Shown: positions 15,657 to 23,152 of the stretch, one piece after another | Position numbering within the stretch: position 1 is the first letter of the stretch | Layout of the letters: the number at the start of each line of letters is the position of its first letter | DNA from: Streptomyces sp. Y2F8-2 | GTDB lineage: Bacteria > Actinomycetota > Actinomycetes > Streptomycetales > Streptomycetaceae | Length of the DNA stretch: 64,000 nt | Assembly (NCBI RefSeq): GCF_014905555.1 | Contig: NZ_BNGS01000006.1 | Span: 496,001 to 560,000 of the forward strand | Direction: 5' to 3' | The notes under the pieces: generated by a model | What the model was told of the DNA's origin: nothing | Seen by the model: the letters and a program-made list of their open reading frames with translations, nothing else | Database searches by the model: none | Made by a program: the position numbers and the translations under genes

Positions 15657-16094
15657 CTACGACGGGGTAGTTGAACTCTTGAGCGAGCAGTCCCTGCACC
15701 GGCCGAAGATCGCGAAGTGCTTCATGTCAGTGTCGAAGCCGAACGTCTCGCGCAGCTTGGCGGTGAACTCGGCCGCCACCGCGACATCCGCCTCGATCAC
15801 GTTCTGACAGTCCCGGCAGACCAGGTGGATGTGGTGGTGCCGGTCCGCGAGGTGGTACGTCGGCGCGCCGTGCCCGAGGTGGGCGTGGCTGACCAGCCCG
15901 AGTTCCTCCAGGAGCTCCAGGGTCCGGTACACGGTGGAAATGTTGACCCCCGACGCCGTCTTCCTCACCTCGCTGAGGATGTCGTCGGGGGTCGCGTGCT
16001 CCAGTGTGTCCACGGCTTCGAGCACGAGTTGCCGCTGCGGGGTCAGCCGGTAGCCGCGCTGCCGCAGATCGCTCTTCCAGTCGGTGCTCACCAC
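15657..16094 (-). CDS. nur: Nur, nickel-responsive Fur-family repressor
   Basis: 145 residues with a Fur-type winged helix (RLTPQRQLVLEAV, then NISTVYRTLELLEELGLV). All histidines of the S. coelicolor Nur metal sites are at the published positions as I recall them: H70, H72 and H126 for nickel, and H33, H86, H88 and H90 for the second metal site. Two CxxC pairs are C93/C96 and C133/C136. Nur with nickel represses the iron superoxide dismutase and nickel-uptake genes. The residue numbering fits the GTG at 16094; the next codon is also GTG. It is followed at once by ygfZ. Confidence 0.93.
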   Translation of the reverse strand: MVSTDWKSDLRQRGYRLTPQRQLVLEAVDTLEHATPDDILSEVRKTASGVNISTVYRTLELLEELGLVSHAHLGHGAPTYHLADRHHHIHLVCRDCQNVIEADVAVAAEFTAKLRETFGFDTDMKHFAIFGRCRDCSLKSSTTPS

Positions 16095-16115
16095 GACGTC
16101 CAGTCTAGGGCTCCG

Positions 16116-16766
16116 TCACGGCCCCGGGTCGGCTCCGAACGACAGCGCCCCCGTCATCAGCAGGTCGGCGAGCAGGCCGCGGTACTCGCTTGTCGCCCGG
16201 GCGATCTCCGTATGGACGCGGACCTTCTCGTCCAGTGCGGCGAGGGTCTCGCCGATGGCCTTCCGTTCGGCGCGCGGAGGGAGCAGCACCGGGAGATCGC
16301 CCAGGTCACGCAGACTGATCGAGGGGATCGTCGCCCCGGCCGAGCGCCTTTCCATCCACCTCTGGGCGGCGCCCGCGCTCAGGTACCCGGTGAGGTACGC
16401 CGCCAAGGACAGGTCAGGGGTGCCGAGCCGCAGGCGGACCATCTGTGTGTACAGCCACTGCTCCTGCTCCCCGGTCACCAGGGCACATCGGCCGACCGTA
16501 CCGGTCCGGGTGATGAGCACGTCTCCCTCGGCGAGCCGGTATCGCTCCAGGGTGCGTGCCCTGGCCGGGGCCAGGCCGACACGCTCGGCCTGCGCGATCC
16601 GCCGGTGGACCAGGTCCCTGGGCAGGACGAGCGGTACACCGTCGTCCGTCCCCGTACGGTCGTCCGGGCGGATGTGCGGTCCCACTTGCAACGAACACAG
16701 CTCCCTGAGGGCGAGGCGCTGCCACCCCGCGGGCAGAGGGGTCGGGCCCTGGCTCAGGCCGGTCAC
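16116..16766 (-). CDS. Half-size HsdS-like DNA specificity subunit
   Basis: 216 residues, about half a normal type I specificity subunit, with one target-recognition domain. The pattern VLITRTGTVGRC, GATIPSISLRDLGDLPVLLPP and the C-terminal helix ERKAIGETLAALDEKV is typical of one HsdS repeat. Such half-subunits usually dimerise. The GTG start overlaps the methylase stop by four bases (GTGA), so translation is coupled. No HsdR translocase gene is present in the window. See the finding on the three-gene operon. Confidence 0.8.
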   Translation of the reverse strand: MTGLSQGPTPLPAGWQRLALRELCSLQVGPHIRPDDRTGTDDGVPLVLPRDLVHRRIAQAERVGLAPARARTLERYRLAEGDVLITRTGTVGRCALVTGEQEQWLYTQMVRLRLGTPDLSLAAYLTGYLSAGAAQRWMERRSAGATIPSISLRDLGDLPVLLPPRAERKAIGETLAALDEKVRVHTEIARATSEYRGLLADLLMTGALSFGADPGP

Positions 16767-18364
16767 AGTCCGTACCTCCTCAGCCGTTCTTCGAGGGCGC
16801 TGTCGGCGGCCCGCGCCTGTACGCCCAGCCTGCCGAGCTCCTCCGACAGCTGTGCCAGTCGGCGCCTCGCCGCGGCCGGGTCGACGGCTGCGGCGTCCAT
16901 CCGCGCGTCACCATGCACGAGCACAGGCGGGTCCACACGGTAGTCGAGCGCCGCGATCTCCTCAGGGTCCACCACCCTGCTGATCCCCGGTGTACCGGCG
17001 TGGTCCCGCCCCGCCTCCCTGGCCTGACGCCACGATGCGTATGCGTGCACCAGTCGGTCGACGTCGCCGTCCGACAACGAACGGCGGTTGCGCCCTGCCA
17101 TGCGACCGAGCCCGGACCCGTCCACGAAGAGGACTTCCTCCGACCGTCCCCGAGGAGAGCGCAGGAACCAGACGTGCGTCTGGATGCGGGTCAGTTCGAA
17201 GAGCTGGGAGGGCAGGGCCATCACGCACTCCACGACGCCGTCCTCGACCATACGGGCCCTCGCCCGCCCTACGGCGCCGCTGCGGAATGAGGCTCCGGCG
17301 GGCATGAGAACGGCGGCCCGGCCGCCAGGGGCGAGACGCGAGACGACGTACTGCAGCCAGTCGAAGTCCCCGTCGCGCGTCACGCCGTACCACCAGTACT
17401 CCGGAGGAGAGACAGCATTGTCGACACGAATGGCGAACGGCGGATTCGTGATCACCGCGTCGAACGATCCGGGTGGATCGGAAGGGCCCTGGGAAGGGGC
17501 CCGGGAACCCAGCCGGATATGGGGCCTGGCGACACCTCGGAGCCTGAGGTTCATACGCGCGAGCCGCAACGCCGCCTCCCCCGTCCCCCTGCCGCTCACC
17601 TCATCCGGGGCCGTGCCTCCTCTCTCGACGACTGCGTCGAGGTATCCGGCCAGCAGCTCCCCGCTTCGGCAGAAGGGGTCGTGCAACCGCTTCGCCGTGG
17701 GGCCGCCGCCGGTCAGGGCACGGGCCATGACCCGGCTCACCGAAGGGGGTGTGAAGAACTCGTCGGCCGCTGTCGCGTCAGTGTCCCGGAGGAGCGCGAG
17801 AAGGCGGTCGAAGGCCTGCCGGCTCTCGTCACGGGACGCGGGCGGACTGTGGTCCAGGAACCGGACGACGTCGGAGAGCAGCGTCAGTCCATAGCCGTCC
17901 GCCATGTCCAGATCCATCAGGGCAAGCCCCGGATGCTCGACGTACTGCGCCCACCGCTCCCTCTCCTCGCTCTGGACGAACACGAGGGACAGCAGCAGGT
18001 TCACGTAGTCGGACATGCGTAGCCGGCCGCGCAACCGGTCCGCGTCCCGCCACGCCAGTTGCTCGACCGCCGGGAGCAGGCTGCCGGACGGTCCGCCGCG
18101 CAGGGCCGAGCGGAAGCGGTCGCCGTAGGTCGTTCCTGCGGGCTCGCCCGGCTGGAGCGCGTTGGACGGGATGGTGCGGCCGGACAGCCACTCCAGGACC
18201 TCACCGGCACGGAACGCATCGGGCTCCGTGCCCCCCTCGTCCTGAGTGACGGGCGCCGGAAAGTCCGGGTGCCGTCGCTCCCAGTTGGTGACGGCGGGAC
18301 GCCGCACCCCCGCCATCCGGGCGATGTCGGAGCGCGAGACGAGAACATCGCCGACGTCAGTCAA
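16763..18364 (-). CDS. N6-adenine DNA methylase with N-terminal HTH
   Basis: About 533 residues. The N-terminus (RSDIARMAGVRRPAVTNWER, about residues 11-30) is a small helix-turn-helix. The rest is an HsdM-like methylase: motif I DPFCRSGELL (the usual second Gly is Arg here) and motif IV AVITNPPFAIRV. The TTG at 18364, inside the last codons of the HEPN gene, is preferred: AGGG lies five bases before it and no ATG or GTG exists before the HTH. The upstream open frame is a shadow of the HEPN gene. With the downstream S subunit it should methylate a specific site; the HTH may allow autoregulation (inference). Confidence 0.82.
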   Translation of the reverse strand: MTDVGDVLVSRSDIARMAGVRRPAVTNWERRHPDFPAPVTQDEGGTEPDAFRAGEVLEWLSGRTIPSNALQPGEPAGTTYGDRFRSALRGGPSGSLLPAVEQLAWRDADRLRGRLRMSDYVNLLLSLVFVQSEERERWAQYVEHPGLALMDLDMADGYGLTLLSDVVRFLDHSPPASRDESRQAFDRLLALLRDTDATAADEFFTPPSVSRVMARALTGGGPTAKRLHDPFCRSGELLAGYLDAVVERGGTAPDEVSGRGTGEAALRLARMNLRLRGVARPHIRLGSRAPSQGPSDPPGSFDAVITNPPFAIRVDNAVSPPEYWWYGVTRDGDFDWLQYVVSRLAPGGRAAVLMPAGASFRSGAVGRARARMVEDGVVECVMALPSQLFELTRIQTHVWFLRSPRGRSEEVLFVDGSGLGRMAGRNRRSLSDGDVDRLVHAYASWRQAREAGRDHAGTPGISRVVDPEEIAALDYRVDPPVLVHGDARMDAAAVDPAAARRRLAQLSEELGRLGVQARAADSALEERLRRYGL

Positions 18365-19079
18365 GGGCGCCCTCCCTCCCTTCGAGTACGGACCGGAACC
18401 GGTCCATCGCCCAGACCTCCTTGGCCAGGTCCGGACCGAGCGCACCCAGGACCCGGTAGATCCTGGCATGGTCGGATTCGAGGTCCCCGTCGTGGATGGG
18501 CTCATGGTGCATGACGCGGTTGCGCAGGCGGACCAGGGACCACAGGTCCTCGTACAGGGCGTCGCGACGGCCGGAGTGGTACGGGAACGCCTTGTGCAGG
18601 GTGGGCACCCAGAAGACCCGGTCGTAGCGCGACACGAGCAGGGCGGCCCAGAAACCGAAACTGAGCTCCGTGACGACGTCGTCAGCGGTGACCGGCCGCT
18701 TCGGCCGCCGCTGCTCCTTGGCCCGCTGCTCCTCGTTCCGCTCGGACTTGGCACGCGCCTTGCCGACGAGCCCCCTGCCTCCGTCGTTGAGCGGCGCCGT
18801 GCTCCACCAGTCAGGCCGGCCGTACGCGGCGACCAAACAGTCGTGCAGGGCGTTGCGGACCGCCAGTTCGACGCAGTGCAACGGCACGTACAGAGCGGCC
18901 GACGCCTCGAGGTTCCACTGGTAGAGCCGCATCGCGGCTTGGGCGTCGCCGCCGGAAGCCCGCAGATAAGGCCTCAGCCGCGGCATGGAGAAGGACCGCG
19001 TCATCCATTCGGGCATCCCGTCCACCACCGTTCCCCCCTTCTTCCAGGCATACGGATGCCCGGGACGTTTGCTCCTCAC
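18357..19079 (-). CDS. Abi-like HEPN-domain protein
   Basis: 240 residues of the Abi (abortive infection) type. The conserved ELAVRNALHDCL near residue 72, SFGFWAALL near 141 and RNRVMHHEPI near 187 are the family blocks. The last fits the HEPN ribonuclease signature R-x4-6-H. GTG 19079 starts the longest form; GTG codons at 19028 and 19025, after a GGGGGG stretch, are plausible starts. Its stop lies inside the methylase start region, so the three minus-strand genes form one operon. The role is probably phage defence or an RNase toxin held in check, by family analogy. Confidence 0.75.
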   Translation of the reverse strand: MRSKRPGHPYAWKKGGTVVDGMPEWMTRSFSMPRLRPYLRASGGDAQAAMRLYQWNLEASAALYVPLHCVELAVRNALHDCLVAAYGRPDWWSTAPLNDGGRGLVGKARAKSERNEEQRAKEQRRPKRPVTADDVVTELSFGFWAALLVSRYDRVFWVPTLHKAFPYHSGRRDALYEDLWSLVRLRNRVMHHEPIHDGDLESDHARIYRVLGALGPDLAKEVWAMDRFRSVLEGREGALD

Positions 19080-19090
19080 GGAAATGGACT

Positions 19091-19105
19091 GACTGTGCTA
19101 CAGTC
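19091..19105. promoter_or_regulatory. Inverted repeat at the head of the HEPN/methylase operon
   Basis: GACTGT-GCT-ACAGTC, perfect 6-base arms with a 3-base spacer, 11 bases upstream of the longest HEPN start. It could be an operator, for example for the HTH of the methylase. Confidence 0.45.
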
Positions 19106-19163
19106 GATGACGAACGTTCTGGGCCGCCTCTGCTTTGCATGCCACCCAGAGCACGGCTTATCG

Positions 19164-19200
19164 GGAACCCCGGCCGCATTCCAGTTGCGGCCGGGGTTCC
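19164..19200. other. Perfect 14-base-stem hairpin upstream of defence-like operon
   Basis: 19164-19177 pairs perfectly with 19187-19200 around a nine-base loop. It lies between the terminator of the 19338 gene and the HEPN operon promoter region, where a second terminator is not obviously needed. It could be a terminator for either strand or part of a small structured RNA. No T-run is seen. Confidence 0.5.
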
Positions 19201-19291
19201 GTGCGTTCGTCTCTACGATAGCGGCTAGTACCGCCGGAACTCAAGTGCATTGCAGTGCAGTTGATTCTGTTAACCCCCTCGGGGGTGTGAA

Positions 19292-19323
19292 ACAGGGCCT
19301 CGCAGACGCCTGCGAGGCCCTGT
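19292..19323 (-). terminator. Terminator of the nitrobindin-like gene
   Basis: Perfect 14-base stem (19292-19305 with 19310-19323), ACGC loop, followed on the minus strand by TTT, just after the stop at 19338. Confidence 0.8.
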
Positions 19324-19337
19324 CCTTGCTGCTTGCT

Positions 19338-19913
19338 CTACTTGAAGAACGCGATGCCGTCGTCCGGGAGGTCGTCCGGGAGGGCCTTCGCCCATCGCTC
19401 GACGTCCTCCGGGGTGACGACCTTCTTCAGGTGGGCCGACATGTACGGACGCAGCTCGACCTCCGGGGTCTGCTTCTCGCCGACCCACATCAGGTCGCTG
19501 TTGACGTAGCCGTACAGGCGCTTGCCACCGGTGTACGGGCCCGAGGCCGCCGTACGGGCCACCGCGTCCGTCGCCAGGTCGATCTGCGGCTTCTGGTGCG
19601 CCAGCTCGCCGTACCAGACCTCGACGACACCGTCGTTGCGGACCATGGTCACCTCGACCTTGCGGTCCGCGTCGATCCACCAGTAGCCGGACTCCGATTC
19701 CAGCGGCCTGACCTTGTTCCCGTCGCCGTCCAGCACCCAGGTGTGCGAGTGGTACTCCAGGAAGTCCCGGCCGTCGTGGGTGAAGGAGACCTCCTGCCCG
19801 AAGTTGCACTTCTCGGAGCCGGGGAAGTCGTGCACACCCGCGCCGGTCCAGTTCCCGAGCAGGAAGGCGAGCGGGACGAGGTCCTTGTGGAGGTCGGACG
19901 GGATCTCGATCAT
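19338..19913 (-). CDS. Nitrobindin/FABP-like beta-barrel protein (THAP4-type heme-binding)
   Basis: 191 residues with the family's LLGNWTGAG motif near residue 18 and a single ten-stranded beta-barrel pattern. The region GKRLYGYVNSDLMWVGE and the C-terminal LRPYMSAHLKK contain conserved positions. Mycobacterial and plant nitrobindins bind ferric heme and nitric oxide or peroxynitrite; older annotations call this a fatty-acid-binding-like protein. No signal peptide is present. It follows a tiny membrane-protein gene by 31 bases. Confidence 0.85.
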   Translation of the reverse strand: MIEIPSDLHKDLVPLAFLLGNWTGAGVHDFPGSEKCNFGQEVSFTHDGRDFLEYHSHTWVLDGDGNKVRPLESESGYWWIDADRKVEVTMVRNDGVVEVWYGELAHQKPQIDLATDAVARTAASGPYTGGKRLYGYVNSDLMWVGEKQTPEVELRPYMSAHLKKVVTPEDVERWAKALPDDLPDDGIAFFK

Positions 19914-19944
19914 GAGCAGCTTTTCGTCGTGGATGGCGTGGGGG

Positions 19945-20043
19945 TCAGCGCTGGCCCTCGAAGAGCTTCTTCACGGTCAGCCCGGCGAAGGCGAGCACGC
20001 CGACGCAGACCAGGACCAGCAGGGTTTCGAAGAAGATCTCCAC
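19945..20043 (-). CDS. Very small single-helix membrane protein
   Basis: 32 residues: EIFFET, a hydrophobic helix (LLVLVCVGVLAFAGL), then VKKLFEGQR, a typical positive-inside tail. The GTG at 20043 has GAGGAG six bases before it. It lies just upstream of the nitrobindin-like gene on the same strand and is probably co-transcribed. No family is recognised. It is too short for most gene-finders; the ribosome site and position support it. Confidence 0.6.
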   Translation of the reverse strand: MEIFFETLLVLVCVGVLAFAGLTVKKLFEGQR

Positions 20044-20150
20044 GGGGTGCTCCTCGGATGAGCGCGGTACACGTACACAGGGCCATGTCCCACTGTAGTC
20101 GGGTGGGTCCCGGCCCTCTTTGTCAGGTCCGCTTGACCTCGCCGTACGCC

Positions 20151-20432
20151 ATGCTGCGCCCGGTCGGCGGCGGCCGGGAGTGGCAGGCCGACCCCGATGC
20201 CCTTCGCCCCGCCACCCAGCGGGAGCGGATCGGCGCCGGGGTGCGGGCCGCGAACGAGCGTGCCCGGGCCGCCGACGACACCAGCCGCCCGCCACTGCCC
20301 GTCCGGGGATGTGCGACGTGCGAGGAGCCGGCCGCGCGGCGGGAGGTCGCGCGGGCGGAGTACGACGGCAGCACCGAGACGGACGCCAACGTCCTGCTGC
20401 GCCGCCACCACAACCAGGAGCACCGCGCCTGA
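20151..20432 (+). CDS. Hypothetical protein with CxxC motif
   Basis: 93 residues, Arg/Ala/Glu-rich, with one CATC pair near residue 56 and a His-rich end (RRHHNQEHRA). About 93 percent of its codons end in G or C, which supports translation in this frame. No strong ribosome site precedes the ATG, and no family is recognised. It lies 42 bases before the DsrE-family gene on the same strand. Confidence 0.5.
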   Translation: MLRPVGGGREWQADPDALRPATQRERIGAGVRAANERARAADDTSRPPLPVRGCATCEEPAARREVARAEYDGSTETDANVLLRRHHNQEHRA

Positions 20433-20474
20433 CCGGGCCCACCGCCTTCACCCCGGCAGGACTAGGCTGCGGGC

Positions 20475-20837
20475 ATGGCCAAGAAGCTCGTGATCAAGGT
20501 GACGGCGGGGGCCGACGCGCCCGAGCGCTGCTCTCAGGCGTTCACGGTGGCGGCGGTCGCCGTCGCCAGCGGCGTGGACGTCTCGCTCTGGCTGACCGGT
20601 GAGTCGTCGTGGTTCGCGCTGCCGGGCCGGGCCGCCGAGTTCGAGCTGCCGCACGCCGCGCCGCTACCCGACCTGATCGAGTCGATCATGGCGGCCGGCC
20701 GGATCACCCTGTGCACCCAGTGTGCGGCCCGCCGCGAGATCACGGAGAAGGACGTCATCGAGGGCGTACGGATCGCGGGCGCGCAGGTCTTCGTCCAGGA
20801 GTCGCTCGCGGACGACACGCAGGCGCTCGTCTACTAG
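20475..20837 (+). CDS. DsrE-family protein
   Basis: 120 residues. A Rossmann-like start (KLVIKVTAGADAPERCSQAF) is followed by SGVDVSLWLTGESSW and an ITLCTQCAARREI segment with a CxxC pair (about residues 78-81). DsrE-like proteins often carry or sense sulphur or act in small-molecule binding; its role here is not known. The ATG at 20475 is well supported by homology. It converges with the MarR gene. Confidence 0.8.
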   Translation: MAKKLVIKVTAGADAPERCSQAFTVAAVAVASGVDVSLWLTGESSWFALPGRAAEFELPHAAPLPDLIESIMAAGRITLCTQCAARREITEKDVIEGVRIAGAQVFVQESLADDTQALVY

Positions 20838-20932
20838 GGCGCGCATCGAGTCGCGAGCAATCCGCGGGACTCACCCTCGTACGAACCCTGATCACCCGAC
20901 CGACGGGCAGTCGCACTGGATGCGCATGCCGG

Positions 20933-21409
20933 TCAGCCCGTGGGCAGGCCGATCTGGTCGCGTTCGAGCACGGAGCGGAGCTCCGAGAGGATCTGCGCGG
21001 CGGCGGGTCCTGAGGGGCTGCCGAGGGTGTCCGCGGTCAGCTCGGCCAGCGTTTCGGTGAAGGTCGCCTCCGCCGCCTCGACGAGTTGCAGGCCGTCATC
21101 GGTCAGGTCCAGCAGCGATGAGCGGCGATCCGATGGATTGGTTCGCCGTATGACCCATGCCTGCTTCTCCAGGCGGTCGATGCCCTTGCTGGTCGCACCG
21201 ATCCCGATGGCGAACTCGGCGGCGATGTCCGCCACCCGGGAGCCGGGGTGGTCGCGCAGGAAGCGCAGGAACTCGTACTGCGAGGTGACGATCCCGTGCC
21301 GCTGGCGCAGACGGTCGTTCAGCGCGTTGTAGAGGCGCGTCTCGCAGCGGACCAGATCGGAGAAGAAGCCCGGGAGGTCGACCCGGCCACCGCTTGACTT
21401 GGATGCCAT
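20933..21409 (-). CDS. MarR-family repressor
   Basis: 158 residues with a MarR winged helix: ALNDRLRQRHGIVTSQYEFL, then RVADIAAEFAIGIGATSKGIDRLE and the wing RRTNPSDRRSSLLDLT. Divergent from the esterase gene at 21477; two 12-base palindromes lie in the gap and one covers its own start codon, so autorepression and control of the esterase are likely. The inducer is unknown, possibly an ester or phenolic compound. Confidence 0.88.
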   Translation of the reverse strand: MASKSSGGRVDLPGFFSDLVRCETRLYNALNDRLRQRHGIVTSQYEFLRFLRDHPGSRVADIAAEFAIGIGATSKGIDRLEKQAWVIRRTNPSDRRSSLLDLTDDGLQLVEAAEATFTETLAELTADTLGSPSGPAAAQILSELRSVLERDQIGLPTG

Positions 21410-21440
21410 GGCATATATTCTAGCTTAGATGCCTAGGCAT
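21403..21440. promoter_or_regulatory. Two 12-base palindromes, candidate MarR operators
   Basis: ATGCCATGGCAT at 21403-21414 (overlapping the MarR start codon) and ATGCCTAGGCAT at 21429-21440. They share ATGCC/GGCAT arms and their centres are 26 bases apart. A further GGCAT half-site lies at 21451-21455. This is a typical arrangement for a divergent MarR-controlled promoter. Confidence 0.65.
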
Positions 21441-21476
21441 ATACTTCCTTGGCATTTACTTGACGAGGGGGCGGCA

Positions 21477-22400
21477 ATGAGCAGACAACAGCGCGCGGAG
21501 ATCGACGCGATGGTCCGACGGCCTCAGCCGGAGGGCCCTCGGTCGGTGGAGGAGCTTCGCGCCGGGTTCAGGGCGATGATGGGGGAAATGATCGTCCCGG
21601 CCGGGATCCGCACCCGGACCGCGACGCTCGGCGATCGGCCTGCGGTGCTCGTCGAGCCGGCCGGCACTCCGAAAGCAGGGACGATCCTCTACTTTCACGG
21701 CGGCTCCTACGTGGTCGGTTCACCGGAGACGGCGATGTCGCTGACGGGGAACCTGGTGACCAGAACAGGGTTCAGGGCATTCTCGTTGGATTACCGGCTC
21801 GCCCCTGAGCATCCGTTCCCGGCCGCGATCGAGGACGGGCTGAGCGCCTACCGCGCACTTCTCGGCAGCGGCGAAGACCCTTCGGCGATCGCGTTCGCCG
21901 GGGACTCCGCCGGTGGCGGCCTCACCGTCACCACCTGCCTCGCCGCCCGAGACGCGGGCCTGCCCATGCCCGCCGCAATCGTGGCGTTCTCCCCCGGACT
22001 CGACATGACCCGGACAGGCGAGAGCATGGACACCAAGGCGGGCATCGACCCGTTCTTCACGCGTGAGGGCATGGAGCACACCGGGACCATGTACCTTGCG
22101 GGGCAGGACCCGCACCAGCCCATGCTGAGCCCCGCCACCCTCGCCGACCTGACCGGCTTCCCCCCGATACTTCTGCAGGCGGGCACCAACGAAATGCTCC
22201 TGGACGACTCCACACGCATGGCCACGCGCGCGAGGGAGGCCGGAGTGGACGTCATCCTGGACATCACCGCTGACGTTCCCCATGTCTTCCAGGCGTTCGC
22301 CGGCGTTCTGGACGAAGCCGACGAGGCGCTGGAGCGCGCCGCTCTCTTTCTCAGTCAGCACATCCGCACCAGGGGCACGGCACACACGTCGGCAGGCTGA
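21477..22400 (+). CDS. HSL-family alpha/beta hydrolase (esterase)
   Basis: 307 residues with the hormone-sensitive-lipase signatures: FHGGSYVVGS near residue 78 (oxyanion HGG), LDYRLAPEHPFPA, the nucleophile elbow GDSAGGG near 141, an acid in LLDDS near 241 and a late catalytic His in ADVPHVFQ near 272. It hydrolyses short-chain esters or lactones. The ATG at 21477 has a GAGGGGG run before it; the frame is open to 21429 but that start lies inside the operator. No signal peptide is present. It is probably repressed by the divergent MarR protein. Confidence 0.88.
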   Translation: MSRQQRAEIDAMVRRPQPEGPRSVEELRAGFRAMMGEMIVPAGIRTRTATLGDRPAVLVEPAGTPKAGTILYFHGGSYVVGSPETAMSLTGNLVTRTGFRAFSLDYRLAPEHPFPAAIEDGLSAYRALLGSGEDPSAIAFAGDSAGGGLTVTTCLAARDAGLPMPAAIVAFSPGLDMTRTGESMDTKAGIDPFFTREGMEHTGTMYLAGQDPHQPMLSPATLADLTGFPPILLQAGTNEMLLDDSTRMATRAREAGVDVILDITADVPHVFQAFAGVLDEADEALERAALFLSQHIRTRGTAHTSAG

Positions 22401-22486
22401 AAGCCGACGGCCGGTCTCACACGGACCACGGTCGGGGACGCCGGACCACCGGGTGGTGAACCGGGGGCCTCGCCGCCGTCGCAGGG

Positions 22487-22744
22487 CTATCGCCGCTTCT
22501 TGCCGTCCAGCTCGTCCCACCACTCGTCGGACTGCGGATCCCCGGACGGGTCGTCCCACCAGCGGTCCTCGGGGCCCCGGCGGTTCGCGACCATCGCGGC
22601 CAGGGGCGGGATCACCATCGCGACCACGCACATGCCCACCGCCGCCGGAACCGACCAGATGCGCACGACTCCCCAGGCCAGGACGAACAGCGCCAGGCAG
22701 GTGCCCATCATGGCGAAGTACACGTGGCGTCGTCGTGCGTACAT
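22487..22744 (-). CDS. DUF3099 family membrane protein
   Basis: 85 residues with two membrane helices (about 6-26 and 30-52), then a polar tail rich in Trp and Asp (EDRWWDDPSGDP) ending in KKRR. It matches the small actinobacterial DUF3099 family, with no known function. The ATG at 22744 starts at the usual MYARRRHVY; upstream in-frame starts are possible. Same strand as, and downstream of, the DUF1416 gene, with a hairpin between. Confidence 0.75.
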   Translation of the reverse strand: MYARRRHVYFAMMGTCLALFVLAWGVVRIWSVPAAVGMCVVAMVIPPLAAMVANRRGPEDRWWDDPSGDPQSDEWWDELDGKKRR

Positions 22745-22771
22745 ACCTTCACTATGCCCCGCGGACATGCG

Positions 22772-22815
22772 GAAGGACCGCACCCGAGGTGTCCAACCCG
22801 TGGGTGCGGCCCTTC
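22772..22815 (-). terminator. Hairpin after the DUF1416 gene
   Basis: Long stem (22772-22785 with 22802-22815) with one mismatch, following the stop of the sulfurtransferase/DUF1416 operon. Confidence 0.6.
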
Positions 22816-22833
22816 AGCCATGCGCGGTGCTGC

Positions 22834-23121
22834 TCAGACCGCGATCGCGACCTCCGCGAGGCCGCCCTTCTGGGCGACGACGGTACGGTCCGCGGTGCCG
22901 CCCGGCACCAGGGCGCGTACGGTCCAGGTGCCCTCGGCCGCATAGAAGCGGAACTGTCCGGTCGCCGAGGTGGGGACCTCGGCGGTGAACTCGCCGGTCG
23001 AGTCCAGGAGGCGCACGTACCCGGTCACGGGCTCGCCGTTGCGGGTCACCTGGCCCTGGATGGTGGTCTCACCGGGCTTGATCGTCGAGGCGTCGGGGCC
23101 GCCGGCCTTCGCTCCACACAT
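22834..23121 (-). CDS. DUF1416 protein, partner of the sulfurtransferase
   Basis: 95 residues with a CGAK start and a beta-sandwich pattern: GQVTRNGEPVTGYVRLLD, then FTAEVPTSATGQFRFYA. The family (DUF1416) is found almost only next to rhodanese genes in actinobacteria. The start at 23121 is 31 bases after the sulfurtransferase stop, so they form one operon. A role in sulphur transfer is inferred from context. Confidence 0.85.
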   Translation of the reverse strand: MCGAKAGGPDASTIKPGETTIQGQVTRNGEPVTGYVRLLDSTGEFTAEVPTSATGQFRFYAAEGTWTVRALVPGGTADRTVVAQKGGLAEVAIAV

Positions 23122-23152
23122 GTGCTTCTCCGTCTTTTCTGAGAGGTCGGTC

